A stretch of 64,000 nt of DNA from Oidiodendron maius Zn (taxonomy: Eukaryota; Ascomycota; Leotiomycetes; Myxotrichaceae): the NCBI GenBank assembly GCA_000827325.1, contig KN832881.1, positions 1,262,616-1,326,615 of the forward strand, given 5' to 3'. Below the pieces are notes generated by a model. That model was not told where the DNA came from. It saw only the letters and a program-made list of their open reading frames with translations, and searched no databases. Below, in pieces: positions 1-11,689 of this stretch (position 1 is the stretch's first letter; each line of letters opens with the position of its first letter). A program made the position numbers and the translations under genes.

Positions 1-1737
1 GCTCTTAGAGGAGCGTTACCTAGATCACGATCGACTTCAAGAGAGAATGGAACAACATCTCCTTCGCGCTTGAAGTGGAGCGGAACTCCCACTCGAGACT
101 CTCCGACAGAATTTGATCCGAGCAAATTGACCCTTGAGAATGCTACCCGAGCCAGAAAGGGTATCTCTCGTATCGTGGCGGCTGGTATGAAATCTCCTTT
201 GGATTTCACACTGGCTCTTGCGCGTGGGTTCCATAATGCGCCTAAGCTGTACGGTGATGACACTGTTAGACCCCAAGCAAAAGTAATTGATTTGCAGAGT
301 GGCCTTAAGGCCGCGGGAAAGGTATTAATATCCCACCTGGATAGTATTAAGTAGCTAATAAACGGAAATAGGAATTTGGATACGGCTTTTACGACGGAAT
401 TTCTGGGCTAGTTACTCAGCCTATGCGTGCTGTGGAGAAAGAGGGCCCAGCTGGCCTGTTAAAGGGCATAGGAAAAGGTATCGGGGGTCTTATCATGAAA
501 CCAGGTGCAGGTCGGTACCATCCAATTGATCGCACTGTGCCCAAACTAACATTTCCATACAGCAATTTGGGGACTACCAGGCTATACTTTCCTCGGTATT
601 CACAAAGAAGCGCGGAAGCTCTTTGGGTCAAGTGTTACAAATTATGTGATCGCCGCACGAACAGCTCAAGGCTATGAGGAATTCAAGGTATCTACCCCTC
701 AAGAGCGACTTGCGATCACCACACGCTGGAAAGAACTTGAGGCACAAATCCAGAGATCGAATCAAGATCAGAGTCGTACTCGATCTGATAGCTATGGGAC
801 ATGTAATGCCTCCCCGAAAAGAATTTTCCACTCTAGGCACCTCTCTTTCGAAGAGAGGAAGAGGCAATACGAAGAAAGAAGGGCGAAGCGAGAGGCGGAA
901 CGGTATAAGATTCAATGCCAGGATGGAAAGCCAAGCTGTCCATTTTGCCGCAGAGTCAATCCACATGCCCATACCCCTCGCGTTGTTGATACTGCACCCA
1001 TAATATCTAAGTCTCAGCCTGACGATGCGAATCCCGAATTTGAGCAGGCCATTCAAACGTCCGTCGCCGCAACCTCTCGTGGTAATCGAGCGGAAGATGC
1101 CATGATCGAACGCGCGATTCGTGCTAGCATCCGCGAACTGGAGAATGACGCTGAGGATACAGTTTCGGATCAGGAAGCCGTCAGTCGAGCAATCCATGCC
1201 AGCATCTCTGCCACAAGGCGGCAGTCAGCTGAAGAATCCGGTTCGACGGACCGGGATGCACAGTATCAGACCTTGCTCGAGAAGTCGATCCGGGACTCTC
1301 TTGCAAGCTACGATCTCAGCCCTCGTGCTCCAATTGCTCGAAAACGTATCGGTAGAGCTGTGAAAGATAGCCAGCGCCCTATACAAGCCTCAAATGATAC
1401 CGACTCTGGGGTTGTGTATAGTGATGAGGATGAAGACCTCAAGCTCGCGATTCGAAGATCCAAGGAAGAGTATGAGAAATCAAGCGCGGAAGAGGAGATC
1501 GTGATGCAGTACATGAAGAAGCAAAGTTTAGCAGAGGAGACACTTAGGTTGAGGCACCTGGAACAGCAGAAAGAGCAAGAGTGGAAGGTGCTGGGTAGTG
1601 GTAATCGATCTGAAGTAAGGGAAGATAGCGTGGTGGATAAAGAAGCCTTAGAAATGGCCATTGAGGAGAGTTTAAAGGCTACTCGTAGTAGCCGCGCCTT
1701 TGGACCTGACGCTGATCCCGACTACAAGCACAATTAA
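1..1737 (+). CDS. UDP-glucose:sterol glucosyltransferase-like protein, C-terminal part (5' end outside window)
   Basis: Exons read as <1..321, 372..510 and 563..1737, giving 544 residues with the reading frame open at base 1, so the start and the expected glycosyltransferase domain lie to the left. The two GT-AG introns (50 and 52 nt) restore a continuous stretch with GFYDGISGLVTQP, GLLKGIGKGIGGLIMKPGAA and GSSVTNYVIAARTAQGYEE. I recognise these as the conserved region that follows the GT28-type domain in fungal sterol glucosyltransferase-like proteins. The last about 330 residues carry roughly six ubiquitin-interacting-motif-like helices of the pattern acidic-x-x-Ala-Ile-x-x-Ser, for example FEQAIQTSVA, IERAIRASIREL, VSRAIHASIS, LEKSIRDSLA, LKLAIRRSKEE and LEMAIEESLK. 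The family transfers glucose from UDP-glucose to membrane sterols; the UIMs suggest binding of ubiquitinated partners (inference). Family call fairly sure; activity cannot be judged without the N-terminal part. Confidence 0.78.
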
Positions 1738-3432
1738 ATCCTGGAATGCGAACACGATGATACGAGACAGAGCCATAAGCGAGTTAGTACCAATACCATT
1801 ATTATGATTTCGTATTATACACAATACAATGTAGATATTACTTCTGATCCACCATGTTAGTCAAATTTGAAATCACTTTGCTTAGGTTGCCTAATCCAAG
1901 GCCCGTATCTGTTAATGTCCACCGTGATCTGCACGACAATAGTACGTTGTGGCATCATACAACTACAGTCTCTCGCCCTTCTTTCACCTAAATAAAGATA
2001 GAATACACCATATAGCCAGGTCAATATGTTAGATATTATTGCTGCCTAGGTCTGTAAAACTTGTCCATCAATTCACAAAGTTGTGTTTTGCACGATGGGT
2101 GGTGAGATGCACGTGACATATCGCTTAACTATCGCCTTTTTAAGGGGTAAGTTTTCGGCAGGTGGTGGAAAGTGGCCAGAGAACAGGGAACAGCGTCTCT
2201 TAACAGGACCCGAAAAAAGGCTGCTTCATATAACTATAGCTAGAAATATTGACGCTATAATAGAGCCAGTAATTCAGTAGACTAATAAGCATTGCATCTC
2301 ATGGTGCGGATCACCAGCGAAACTAGCATCCTGTATATGGCATATTCCGTATGTAGAATACCTTAGGTTCAGATCTTATCTATCCTCTGTGATGTAGATA
2401 TTCTTGTCCCCAATAATATATAATAAATCTCCTTTGAATAATATATGGCAGTATAGGGAGATCACACCGAGCACTCAGATTTGAATGTCGCAATACAATA
2501 AAAAGTAAAAGGGAAGATTCTTGGATCGACCGTTGTCTTCTCCCTTAAATGCCCCGCCGCCCTCTTCATAGAATTCTACTGGTTTCCGGAAGCTCACACT
2601 TTATGACATCGTCGAGTGAAAGCCCAAATGAGACTAGACTGGCCGCCGCCAGATAAACAATCCTAAGGTCTCTCTCCCTAATCCGCCTCAGATATCCTCT
2701 TTAACTTTCCAGTTGCTTCCCACTCATAACATCAACGTATGCTCCAGATCTTAGTCTTTATCAACTTCCATTGCCTGATATTTGGCCTCTGCTCCTTTCA
2801 GGTAAGCTTGCATGCTTCTGGGCTTGTATATTATATTGTTCAGACACTTTCGATACTTGTATCCTCGAACTCGATCTTGAGCTATAAACACCACCTTATT
2901 CTCATACCCTCTTCTACTCCCTGCTATCATACTAGATACAACAGAGGGTCAACAATTCGACTGGAGTTGATGAGAAAATAGTCCTGATGCTTCTAGCCCG
3001 TTGCTTTGGTTTGGAAAGGTACTAACGTATCAACAGACCTCCGTTGCAGACCAGAAACTACAATAAAGTCAAGTAAGTAATCCTCTCTCAATATGCACTT
3101 GCAATTTATACTCCAGTGCACCCATCTCTCAATCTCTGGAACGTTTCTCCCTATATCACCTGAATCCCCTAAGCAAAGGCGGCCACGGCCTGTCTGTAAG
3201 AACTGTGTCACTTAACACATGCGGTCCACAAACCATGCATTGCCATCAAACTTCAACTGTCTTGTTTGAAAGAATGGAGAAGTACTGCAAAGTCTCTTTT
3301 CTGCAAATTATACTTAAATATTCCCGTCTTGGGTCAAGGACTCAGTACATAAACACTGGACAGATTGAAATTCCCCTTCACATTGCTAACCAAAAGCTGA
3401 CCGATGGCATCTAGTCACACGTCACCACAAGC
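1738..3432. other. Intergenic, AT-rich, no gene seen
   Basis: About 1.7 kb between two genes on the same strand. Only short open stretches without fungal-like protein composition are present. It should hold the terminator of the glucosyltransferase-like gene and the promoter and leader of the next gene. I see no repeat or RNA gene. Confidence 0.5.
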
Positions 3433-5950
3433 ATGGAGCCCACGGATCCCGGTATCTCTAATTCACCGACGCACGACGCGGAACGGCGCCGCTCGGTTCG
3501 AATAGCTTCAAGAGTAAACATTCAACACACAGATCAATCTAGAGAGCAAAACAATCAAAGCAATACTTCAATTCAACAATCCACCACCAGGCCAAAAATA
3601 ATCCTGCACGTCAATAGACAGAATCACCAAAATCCTGATCAAGGAAATCTAGACAAAGATTCTGAATATAGAGACGTCAATATGGTGGACTCTACTAATG
3701 AACCTCCTCGAAAGATCCGCCGCAGTCGCGGTGATACCACGGCCAGGCATTCTCGCGATCCAGTTGGTCCTGCTGAAGGCTCTGGCTTTAACTCTGCTGT
3801 TGGTGCTTCTACAAAGCACTCTACCTCCATGGGATCGGCTGCGGCTACCATTGGACGTGGAGATCGATCTGGATATACTGGTCCTCCTATGGCTCCTAGT
3901 CCTTCACATCAACAATCGGCCGTCCTTGGTCGTCGCGAAACCCACAACCAAGGCTCTCAATCTGGTCAGTATCCTCAATTTATTGCGTCCCACCTTCTCT
4001 CAGATTCAATGTTCTTCCGCACCAGTACTTGAGCTTATAACCAGTTAAGATATGATTGCTAACTTCGAATCAACAGCTCGTACCGAAGGTCGCCGAGTTC
4101 CTGGCATGCCGACTCCCATGCCTCGTTCAGATACTCCGCCTCCTAGTTTCGACATGAGCAATCCATATTCAGCCTTCTCTCAACAGCCCGCTATTCCACA
4201 ACGTCGTCCTTTAGTCACTGCTGGACCCTCAACTCTTCCTACCTCACTTCCATCTCTCCCAAGTGATGAAGCTCTCACAGAAGCTCTTCAGGGATCAGTC
4301 CAGAGCCAAGACGTTGAGGGTGAGGCTCAGGCCAAAGCCGATCATCGTGATCCCTCCTGGCGTCATCCGTGGGGCATCCCCATTGAACCACTTCCGCCGG
4401 CGCTGGCCCGTTATATTCCCGCGCGAGAGAGAGCATCTAATATGATGGAAAATATGCGTTCAGCTCAAGCCAATGATGAAAGCGAAGAATTCCATGGGCT
4501 TGACGAACACATTCCCTTGGGTGATCATCCGCTGGATCTCGAATTTGTCCAATCTTGGATGGACCTGCAGCGGGAGCAGGAGAATGAAGCCCCAAATTAT
4601 ATGGAAAGCGAAGAGAATTATATTGCAGGCCTTGCAGAGATTGACAACTTCTACGGCGACTCTCGGTCTATCCCGTATCAGTCACCTTCCTCAGGGGTTC
4701 AGCCCGCAGCAACGAACACTGGGTCTGCCGCTCCGAGCATTCAGATTGCCGGCACAAATTCTCAGTCTGCTCTTTCGAATACCCAAGCCGCATTTTCGAA
4801 CACTCAGCCCTCTGCCCCGAACACTTATTCCGCTGCTTCAAGCATTCATTCCACTCTCCAAGCAGGCGATACAAATGTCTTCCCGGAGTACCCGTATGGA
4901 TTTGACCTTCCTGTTCCAAACCCAACTACCAATCAGGCTGTCAAGCAAGCATCTGTCGGTAACGCTCTCATGCTTCTGACTGATCAGGCAGAGGCGCTTG
5001 TTAGCCAAGGAGCGGATGATGAAGATGTAAGACGCGCCTCCCTTGCTGCTTCTATCATGGGCAGCTTGGTGTCTGAGAATGCCAAGGTTCAAATGGCTAA
5101 GGCAAAAGGGAAAGGCCCTGCCCACCAGCAGCCACTGCACAACTATCAGCCCCAGCCAGAGTTCAAAGACCTTGCGTTAGGTAGGGTCAAGGTTGGCAAG
5201 GTTAGCCCCACTGGTCAGCCTACTTGCACATTCTGCAAATATCCGTGTGACTGGGGCATCTCGGAAGATCGTTTCCGTCTACCCGAGGAGGCTTCATCTG
5301 GATCGTGTCATGGGTGCAGCAATCCTAACGTTGGCTCATTCTACGACGAGTTTACCACCATCTTGCAGAGTCGTACTGATCAAGCTTCAAAAGACGCCCT
5401 AGAGAAGGTTCAGAAGGAAGTCATGGGCCCAGAGCTTCTTATAGAGCGCGGTCCGAAGGTATACAGCGCAACCGATGGTACCGACATCACCAAATTCATG
5501 GGCCCGATGTTTTGCAAATCTTGCCCTTGGGGTCAGATTGATGTTGAAAAAGTCAGAATCTGCGACACGCATCGAGATGAAAAGTTTGCAATTATCAAAC
5601 ATCGTTGCCACCAAGAGTTCCACCAGATAGGTTATGCGATGCCAGGCGAAGAAATTTCAGCTGACAAGTTGCGCGGCATGAATATGAACGACGCAGAAGA
5701 TAGAGTCCGTGATGATGTTGCCCAACACCATGAACTCAATGCCAAACACAAGGCATATAGGCGCTGCATGATATGCACGAATCATGCAACCGATGTTTGC
5801 GCTGGCTGTCCCCTACGCCTCTGTGGTACTTGCGTGGCTTTCCTCAAAAATCTCTGTAAAGGTTACCTGGATAATCTCTTCTACCATTATGAGAGAGACC
5901 ATCTTCGAAATGATGCGTTCTTGCTGCGATCCGATGGTGGAGGATTTTGA
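3433..5950 (+). CDS. Uncharacterised fungal protein with disordered N-terminus and Cys-rich C-terminus
   Basis: Exons 3433..3964 and 4077..5950; the 112-nt intron has a perfect TGCTAAC branch site and joins in phase to an 801-residue protein. I do not recognise the family. Residues 1-540 are low complexity, rich in Ser, Thr, Pro, Gln and Asn, with a degenerate short repeat around residues 385-440 (alternating SNTQ, PNT, SIQ units). The C-terminal 250 residues contain ordered cysteine pairs: C561-x2-C564-x3-C568, then C-x2-C near 590, C657-x2-C660, and C741-x2-C744-x7-C752-x2-C755-x4-C760-x2-C763 followed by a His-rich tail. This looks like two or three zinc-binding modules. A nuclear or ubiquitin-related role is possible but not shown. 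The ATG at 3433 is the first in frame. Confidence 0.75.
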
Positions 5951-7211
5951 TCAGCATATCCACATCACTTATGCACCCTTCCAGCTGAGTGTAACAAGAG
6001 TTCCAGTGGATAAAATCTCATTTTCAATTCGGGCGCACATCAATTGCAGTTAATTGATGGGCCCTTCTCAACTTTCACATTGCTTCATTTCCCGTTGATA
6101 ACCGGCTCATCTTCAGCTGACTGATACCCCATCTTCGATCCACTTGTTGACTCTCTTCAATCGACTGATATTTGCTCTCGCATCACTTTCACAATTTCGC
6201 TATTGACAGATGGATCAAAACCCAACGGACTTGATCCAGCTGAACTTCAACTGGATACTCTCCATACAATGGACCTTAATCCGCTATACGTCAGATTGGT
6301 GAGCTGTAATCTGATGGCCACTTGAGTCATAGATTCTCTTTGCGTTTGCCGCTAGACCTTTCTAGCCTGGATTCTCAACTCGCATCCGATGAACTTTCAT
6401 CCATGAAGTCTTCTCATCTGACGCCTTGATTCTTGCCTGATTAGCCATCGTTAGGTGGTATCTCAATCTTCCTTGGCACTTCCAGGCTAAGATTGGGCAT
6501 ATTTCTCTTTTCCCTCACGCCAATGCGAAGAAGGATGGTGGCTTTAAAGCGTAAATTTCCATAACCTTTCTTGTGTATGAATAGATATGTGCGAAAATTC
6601 ATAAAACCCTAATATGCAACGCCCTGCGTATCGTGATTCTGAAACTTAGACCACTTAGTCGATGGTACTGCTCTTTGAGAACTCCAAGAACATCAATACC
6701 CTAGTGACCCTGGTGACCTTACAATTTCGCTTAGTAATCATAGTCATGGCTCTCGGTGCTCACCCAGGCTCCTAGTGCTCTCCGCCTTGCTGAATGAGCT
6801 TTGACAGAGCAACTTGCCTCCAAATCTCGTCCCCTATCTCTACTGCTTCTAAGTATTCTAATATACTACTTCTATTACGACTCGTGGGACGTTTTCTTCT
6901 AGAGCTTAGACCTTCTTCCCATCGCAATAAAAACTCATGAGAAATGAGCTGAGGCGCGATATGCTAGGAACATCGCGGGCACTATACCAGGAGCTCGAAC
7001 AGCAGCGGCAGCACCACCCAGACGTTCGTTAGTATCGTGGTTTATGGCTGTACGACCATGAAATTCAATTACTGCAGCTAGTGTCAGACACACATGCTAG
7101 GGAACCTCCCTTTAACCTATTGTATACATGCTGCCGAAGCAATAGTATAAACGCCGAGTCCAATACTCTGAGGTACATCTCTGTTCCATGCTAAATCATC
7201 TAACAGTTGAC
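5951..7211. other. Intergenic between convergent genes, no gene seen
   Basis: The flanking genes converge here, so it should hold both 3' untranslated regions and terminators. Open frames are under 50 codons. No repeat or RNA structure was noticed. Confidence 0.5.
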
Positions 7212-8416
7212 TCATCCAGCCCTGCTCGACACACCTGCTCCAATTACCCCAGGGAGTTTCTCCTCTCCAATGCTGTACATCATCCCAATGGTCCATGCAA
7301 TGATTCCAACCAGAACAACGGTGAGAATTGTCAGAAGCCAGAATGGCTCGCTAACGTCCTCCTTTTGGCATGCACCGCCACCCCAGTATGTGGTCCTAGT
7401 ATACGGCCTCGATCCGGAAGTAACATTTTTATATACAGCTATACATTGGCACGCATAGCAAGACTCGGTTATCGAAGTGCCATTTGATTTCATATAGCAT
7501 TCGCCATGTCCAGAGCAGTTATTGGTAGAGCTTTGGCAACTTTTGAGGGTTGAGTAGCACAGCGGAGCTACACCTCTGATGTATTTCGGAGGACTTGACG
7601 CGGTTGCTTTGGTTGCTTGAGTGGACGATGTCTCTGTTACTGGCTCCTCGGCCAGTTCTCGTCGGCTTATTTGTTTTTGGGACAGTTTTTCGTAGATCCC
7701 GTACGAATTCTTGCTCTTGGTAGACCAGGAAGACTCGGGCATCAACACCACCACGGCATTCATCTTCTGAGCTTGTGCCAGACGGACCAATGTATCCTGT
7801 GCTAGCATTACCTTGCTAATTCCGGGTCTCTATTCGACACAGTTAGTAGAGCGCATACGCCGCAAACATAATATCCACTTGCCTCGTCAGCCAAGTCAAT
7901 CTGGATGATCTTTGATTTCCCCTTCCAGCACCGTCGGTTACCTGGGTTAATGGCCTCCTCGAAAGGGCAGTCCTGCGAAGTAGACCCAAGTTGTCTATCC
8001 ATTTGGAAAACCAGCTCCAGGTTCTCACTAGAACTGGGCGGGTTTGAAATAGTGAAGGCTGGCTGAATTGATGACCATGCGTCCAAGAATGGACCTGCAT
8101 TCTTCGCGGATGCGCCTTCAACAAAAAGAACAAGCTCTGCTGCCTTGTCGTCATCCATAGTTTCGAATAATCCCATTTGGCGCCCGCCAAATCGATTGAT
8201 ATATGACAGCGTATCGTCGGCGGCGCCATCTAAGCTATGGTATTGGGATACACCCAAGCGTTGTGCAAAGACCAGTCTGGTCTCCTCTGGAGAAAGGGCT
8301 GGCGGATTCGCGGCATTTGACCAGCCGTTATCGGGGAATATGTACACTTTCGCGTCTGGGATTGCAGTCGCCGCACCTGCGTAGAGCGGTAACAGCAAGC
8401 TCGTAGAGAGCCTCAT
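7212..8416 (-). CDS. Vps3844/DUF3844-family membrane protein
   Basis: Exons on the minus strand are 8416..7883 and 7829..7212, giving 383 residues. The start at 8416 opens a signal peptide (MRLSTSLLLPLYAGAATA). The lumenal part ends in a conserved Cys-rich, EGF-like block at about residues 269-332 (CYSTLKSC, NCSGHGEC, CYACQC, YWGGGACQKEDVSEPFW). One membrane segment follows at about 341-365 (FWLLTILTVVLVGIIAWTIG), then a short cytosolic tail. This block is the hallmark of the fungal Vps3844 C-terminal domain, linked by name to vacuolar sorting. The single intron appears to be of GC-AG type: GAG/GCAAGT at the donor, CTACTAACT branch, AATAG acceptor, 53 nt. No in-frame GT donor gives an equally good join. 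It shares an upstream region with the mitochondrial-like gene at 8730. Confidence 0.85.
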
Positions 8417-8729
8417 GATTGGTGTTGTCGAGTATCTTTCTGTGCTGAACCTCATGCCTAGGAGAGTGAGCGAGTGCCTGCGTACTAGCGGCACATCGTT
8501 GGGTTTACCGCTTTCGGATTCTGCCGGGTCAACGCAAGACGACTTCTGGCGAATTCTAAGCATAAGACTGGCTCATGAAGACCTTCTACGACCTACACGT
8601 CAGGTCGCTACTGGGATATAAACATCTAGAGTTTGGGGGTTTGGATACGCTGCCGCTTAAACAAAAGATCCCACCTCGAATAGTTTCGCACAGCGCTTCC
8701 AACACGTGCCCGCCGTTTGGCGGGCTCCC
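8417..8729. promoter_or_regulatory. Divergent promoter region
   Basis: 313 bp separate the start codons of the Vps3844-family gene (minus) and the probable mitochondrial gene (plus). It must carry both promoters. No specific factor site was recognised. Confidence 0.5.
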
Positions 8730-10105
8730 ATGTTCGCCATGTTGAGGTTCATGCGCCCATCGAGAACAATTTTATCCATTAGCAGGTTACCTCTACATGT
8801 GGAATCACGGGCAGCCAGAGGAGAAGCCTACAACGTTCAGAATGTCCGGTTCCAAAAGAGGAGACTTCGGCCAAGGTAAGAAGCTTAACACCTGGAGCCT
8901 TGCTCTCTATTATTAACCACATCGATTGATAGGGATGTTGCCGTCACGTTCCTGACTGTCTACATGTGTTCCTGGATGTGTTCCAAGCTAGTCCTAGAGC
9001 CGGTAGGAAAGGCAATAGCAGAGGCAGATCCAGGCCCCGATCCGGACGAGGAGATACCTCCATTCTTCATTCCGTTTCCTGGAACTACAAAAGTGCTGGA
9101 ACGTCGAAAGTATCTTGAGAGCGACCCGGAGTTTCAAGAATTTGTCAAATTTTGTAAAACTGAGGGTCAAGTACGACATGTTAAAGGTGTGGCTGCCATT
9201 TAGCGTTGTACGTCTATATGTTGACGATTAATAGAGGAACTCGCCTATCTCATGCGCAAGATTGTTCGTGGACATCCAGTATTCACGGCAAGATACGGGA
9301 GTGATATAAATGTATCGGGCTATTGGCTGAACTTGTCGTTCTCAGCATATGCCCCTCCTCAAATCGTGAGGTCTGGGTAGGTAGTCGTTATGCCCCTACT
9401 CAGAAAAGAAATTAACGATATCTTAGCATAGAAATCACCGACGATTACATCGCGTGGTCCACGATGCCTGTCGAGCCTGAAACAGTATTCAGAATACGCC
9501 GGGCATTGTGGCCATCGGCTATGGCAATGTCAGTCTGGAGCTTTGCGAAGGTAATAGTCACCGACGACGTCAAGAACGCAGCGCGTATTCTCGGGCTTCG
9601 AATAGGGGGTAATACTCCAACTATTGAAGAATTACTCTCCCAACAACAGCAGAAATTAGCCAAATTATCTCCGCCGGCGAAAGAGAGATCGGCTTCGAAG
9701 CAGGCACAACTTCTTGGTGATTCTCAATCTCAAAAATCTGTAGCTCTATCCACTGAAAACTCGAACCTGACCAAGAAGGTTTCAACACAAGAAGAACTAA
9801 CCGCGAGTCCGGTGAAAAGAGCCTTCTCCGCGATATCTGAACACTTCTCCCGGGGCATTTTAGAGTTCAAAACTAAACTTCGACAATACTGGATACAAAC
9901 ACCAGGCTTCCCTCCAGGGGGTAGTATCTTAACCGAAGGGCTAATTGAATTAGAAGCCCAGAAAGCGTGGATTGTGTTATATGCCAGAGCATTCTGGGAC
10001 CCGAAGACAAACAAGTATGATTTGAGGACCTTACATGTACGTCTGGCCCATGTGCAACCGAAGAGCTTAGGTCCGGTTCATCGCGGGTCGAAGGTTTTAA
10101 GATGA
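8730..10105 (+). CDS. Conserved fungal protein, probable mitochondrial inner-membrane protein of unknown function
   Basis: Exons 8730..8875, 8933..9186, 9235..9376 and 9427..10105 give 406 residues; all three introns are about 48-57 nt and keep the phase. The first 48 residues are rich in Arg and Ser without acidic residues (MFAMLRFMRPSRTILSISRL), as in a mitochondrial presequence. A hydrophobic segment (VAVTFLTVYMCSWMCSKLVL) follows and may be a membrane anchor. The middle has IPPFFIPFPGTTK, SDPEFQEFVKF, YWLNLSFSAYAPPQI and a Trp/Phe-rich stretch TVFRIRRALWPSAMAMSVWSF, which I recall from conserved fungal proteins without an assigned role. The C-terminal 200 residues are less ordered. Exon 4 could be joined one of two ways; the acceptor TCTTAG gives the better fit (SGIEITDDYIAW). 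Confidence 0.75.
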
Positions 10106-10950
10106 TGCTATAAAGCGATTCATTGCATTCACAGGTGCTCAGGATTGGGGGCATGGGGTGTTTAGCATTAGGTTGTCGGTTTAGAGACTTGTTGACAGCA
10201 TTATACGTTACAGATCATGAAGATTAACTAGCGATATTCACTTTGCTTGACCGTGGCCCTTTGCTTCTGCAGTTTGTGCAGCGTATGAGTCAAGATTGTC
10301 TCTTCCCTTCCTAATTCTCTTGGTCTATAAGAGCCGTGTTTTCGTGCTTCGACTCGCAAGGGCTGAAATTGCCATGGACTGTTGTTGATTTTTGGATTAT
10401 GCACTGTCGTATTCTACGAATATCACTTTCTGTCCAAAGTAGCTTCGAGCGATGGCTTCTAGGAGCGGTCCACTTCTGTCTCCAAAATACTTGAAACGCT
10501 ATACGCCGAAGTCCATCCAGCTAATAATTCATGTCAGTAGACAGATTTGAGAGCTTCCACCAAATTCTTGTGGTAATATAGGGTTGTAGCAACTGATACC
10601 ATTGAGGAGTAAAAATGCACACATAGCTGATCAAGATTCAATGGATGGAAATGCTCCTTCTGCAGCCAGAATTGTTTGTACGTGCCCTACACATGAGGCA
10701 TGTTGGAAATATTCTCCATAGGGGCTGAGAAGCATATTACTGTTGCAGTTGATATCTTTAATACTCTTGAAAACAGACCCTTGGCCGGGTAACAAGTAGC
10801 AATGTTACTGATCACAAGGATATCCAATTCCTGCGATCAACCCATTCGTCTGCTCGTTCAGTTGCCCTTCTTTCAATGAAACTATACTCAACTTCTCAAG
10901 TACGCCCAAAGCAGTAAACATGCTTCTATGAGAAAGGGATGCGCCTTGCA
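10106..10950. other. Intergenic between convergent genes, nothing seen
   Basis: 845 bp between convergent genes, expected to contain two 3' ends. Only short chance reading frames are present. Confidence 0.5.
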
Positions 10951-11689
10951 TTATAATTGCTCTTTGAGAATTTTTATTTCAGCTCTTATCTGGCCAAGCC
11001 GCTTTTGCTGCCTCTCATACTGGTTGTACATCTCCTGGCATGTCTTGTCTGCCGCGTTGTACCTGTTGCTAATGTTAGTTCACAACCTAGACAGACTTCA
11101 CTCGTACAGAAGTAGACAAAAATTATCGTGATGGAAGGAGTAGGACAAACACTCACTGCTTCCAATCGTCGCCACCATATCCGCCGTGCTTCTCATACGC
11201 TGTATACGCCTCTTCTTTGGCAATATACGCTTGGCCGCACTTGAACTGCTCATCAGCTTGTGCATCGCGGATACGCTTCTCTTCTTTCCGGAGCCATGAA
11301 ATCTTTTCAGCCGTGTTCAAATCTTCGTACTCCTTTTCTTTGAACTCGGCTCTCCAATCCTCCTCCTTGTACTCTGGTCCGATCCCATCAGCGCCGCCCA
11401 GCAGCACAAAACTTGCTCCTTCGACCAGCCCGGTTCGCTTGCCCAAGTCATAGAGGCCATGGGCTATTCCTACAGAGCCCAGAGAAAGGCCCACGATCTC
11501 ATATGGGCTCAGCTTATGGTAATTCTTGTAGATATATAAACCCAGGCCAGCGAACCCCAGCCCGACGAGGATGCGGTCAAAGACTCGCGGAGCCGTCGGC
11601 ATCTTGGCGTGGAGATCTGAAGCATGGTTTCGGGCTCGAACATGTGTTCGCTTGGAAATTATGGAGGGCCGTTGCTGGGGACCAGACAT
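10951..11689 (-). CDS. Small membrane protein with C-terminal coiled coil, function unknown
   Basis: Exons 11689..11157 and 11062..10951, 214 residues. The start at 11689 has an ideal GCCACCATG context. The second exon is needed: the first otherwise stops at the GTGAGT donor, and splicing adds YNAADKTCQEMYNQYERQQKRL followed by a basic helix ending in KEQL. Residues about 40-62 (RILVGLGFAGLGLYIYKNYH) are a likely membrane segment, and residues 67-83 (YEIVGLSLGSVGIAHGLYDL) are weakly hydrophobic. The C-terminal third is charged and helical (EEKRIRDAQADEQFKCGQAY). Mitochondrial or ER location is possible. I do not recognise a named family. Confidence 0.75.
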
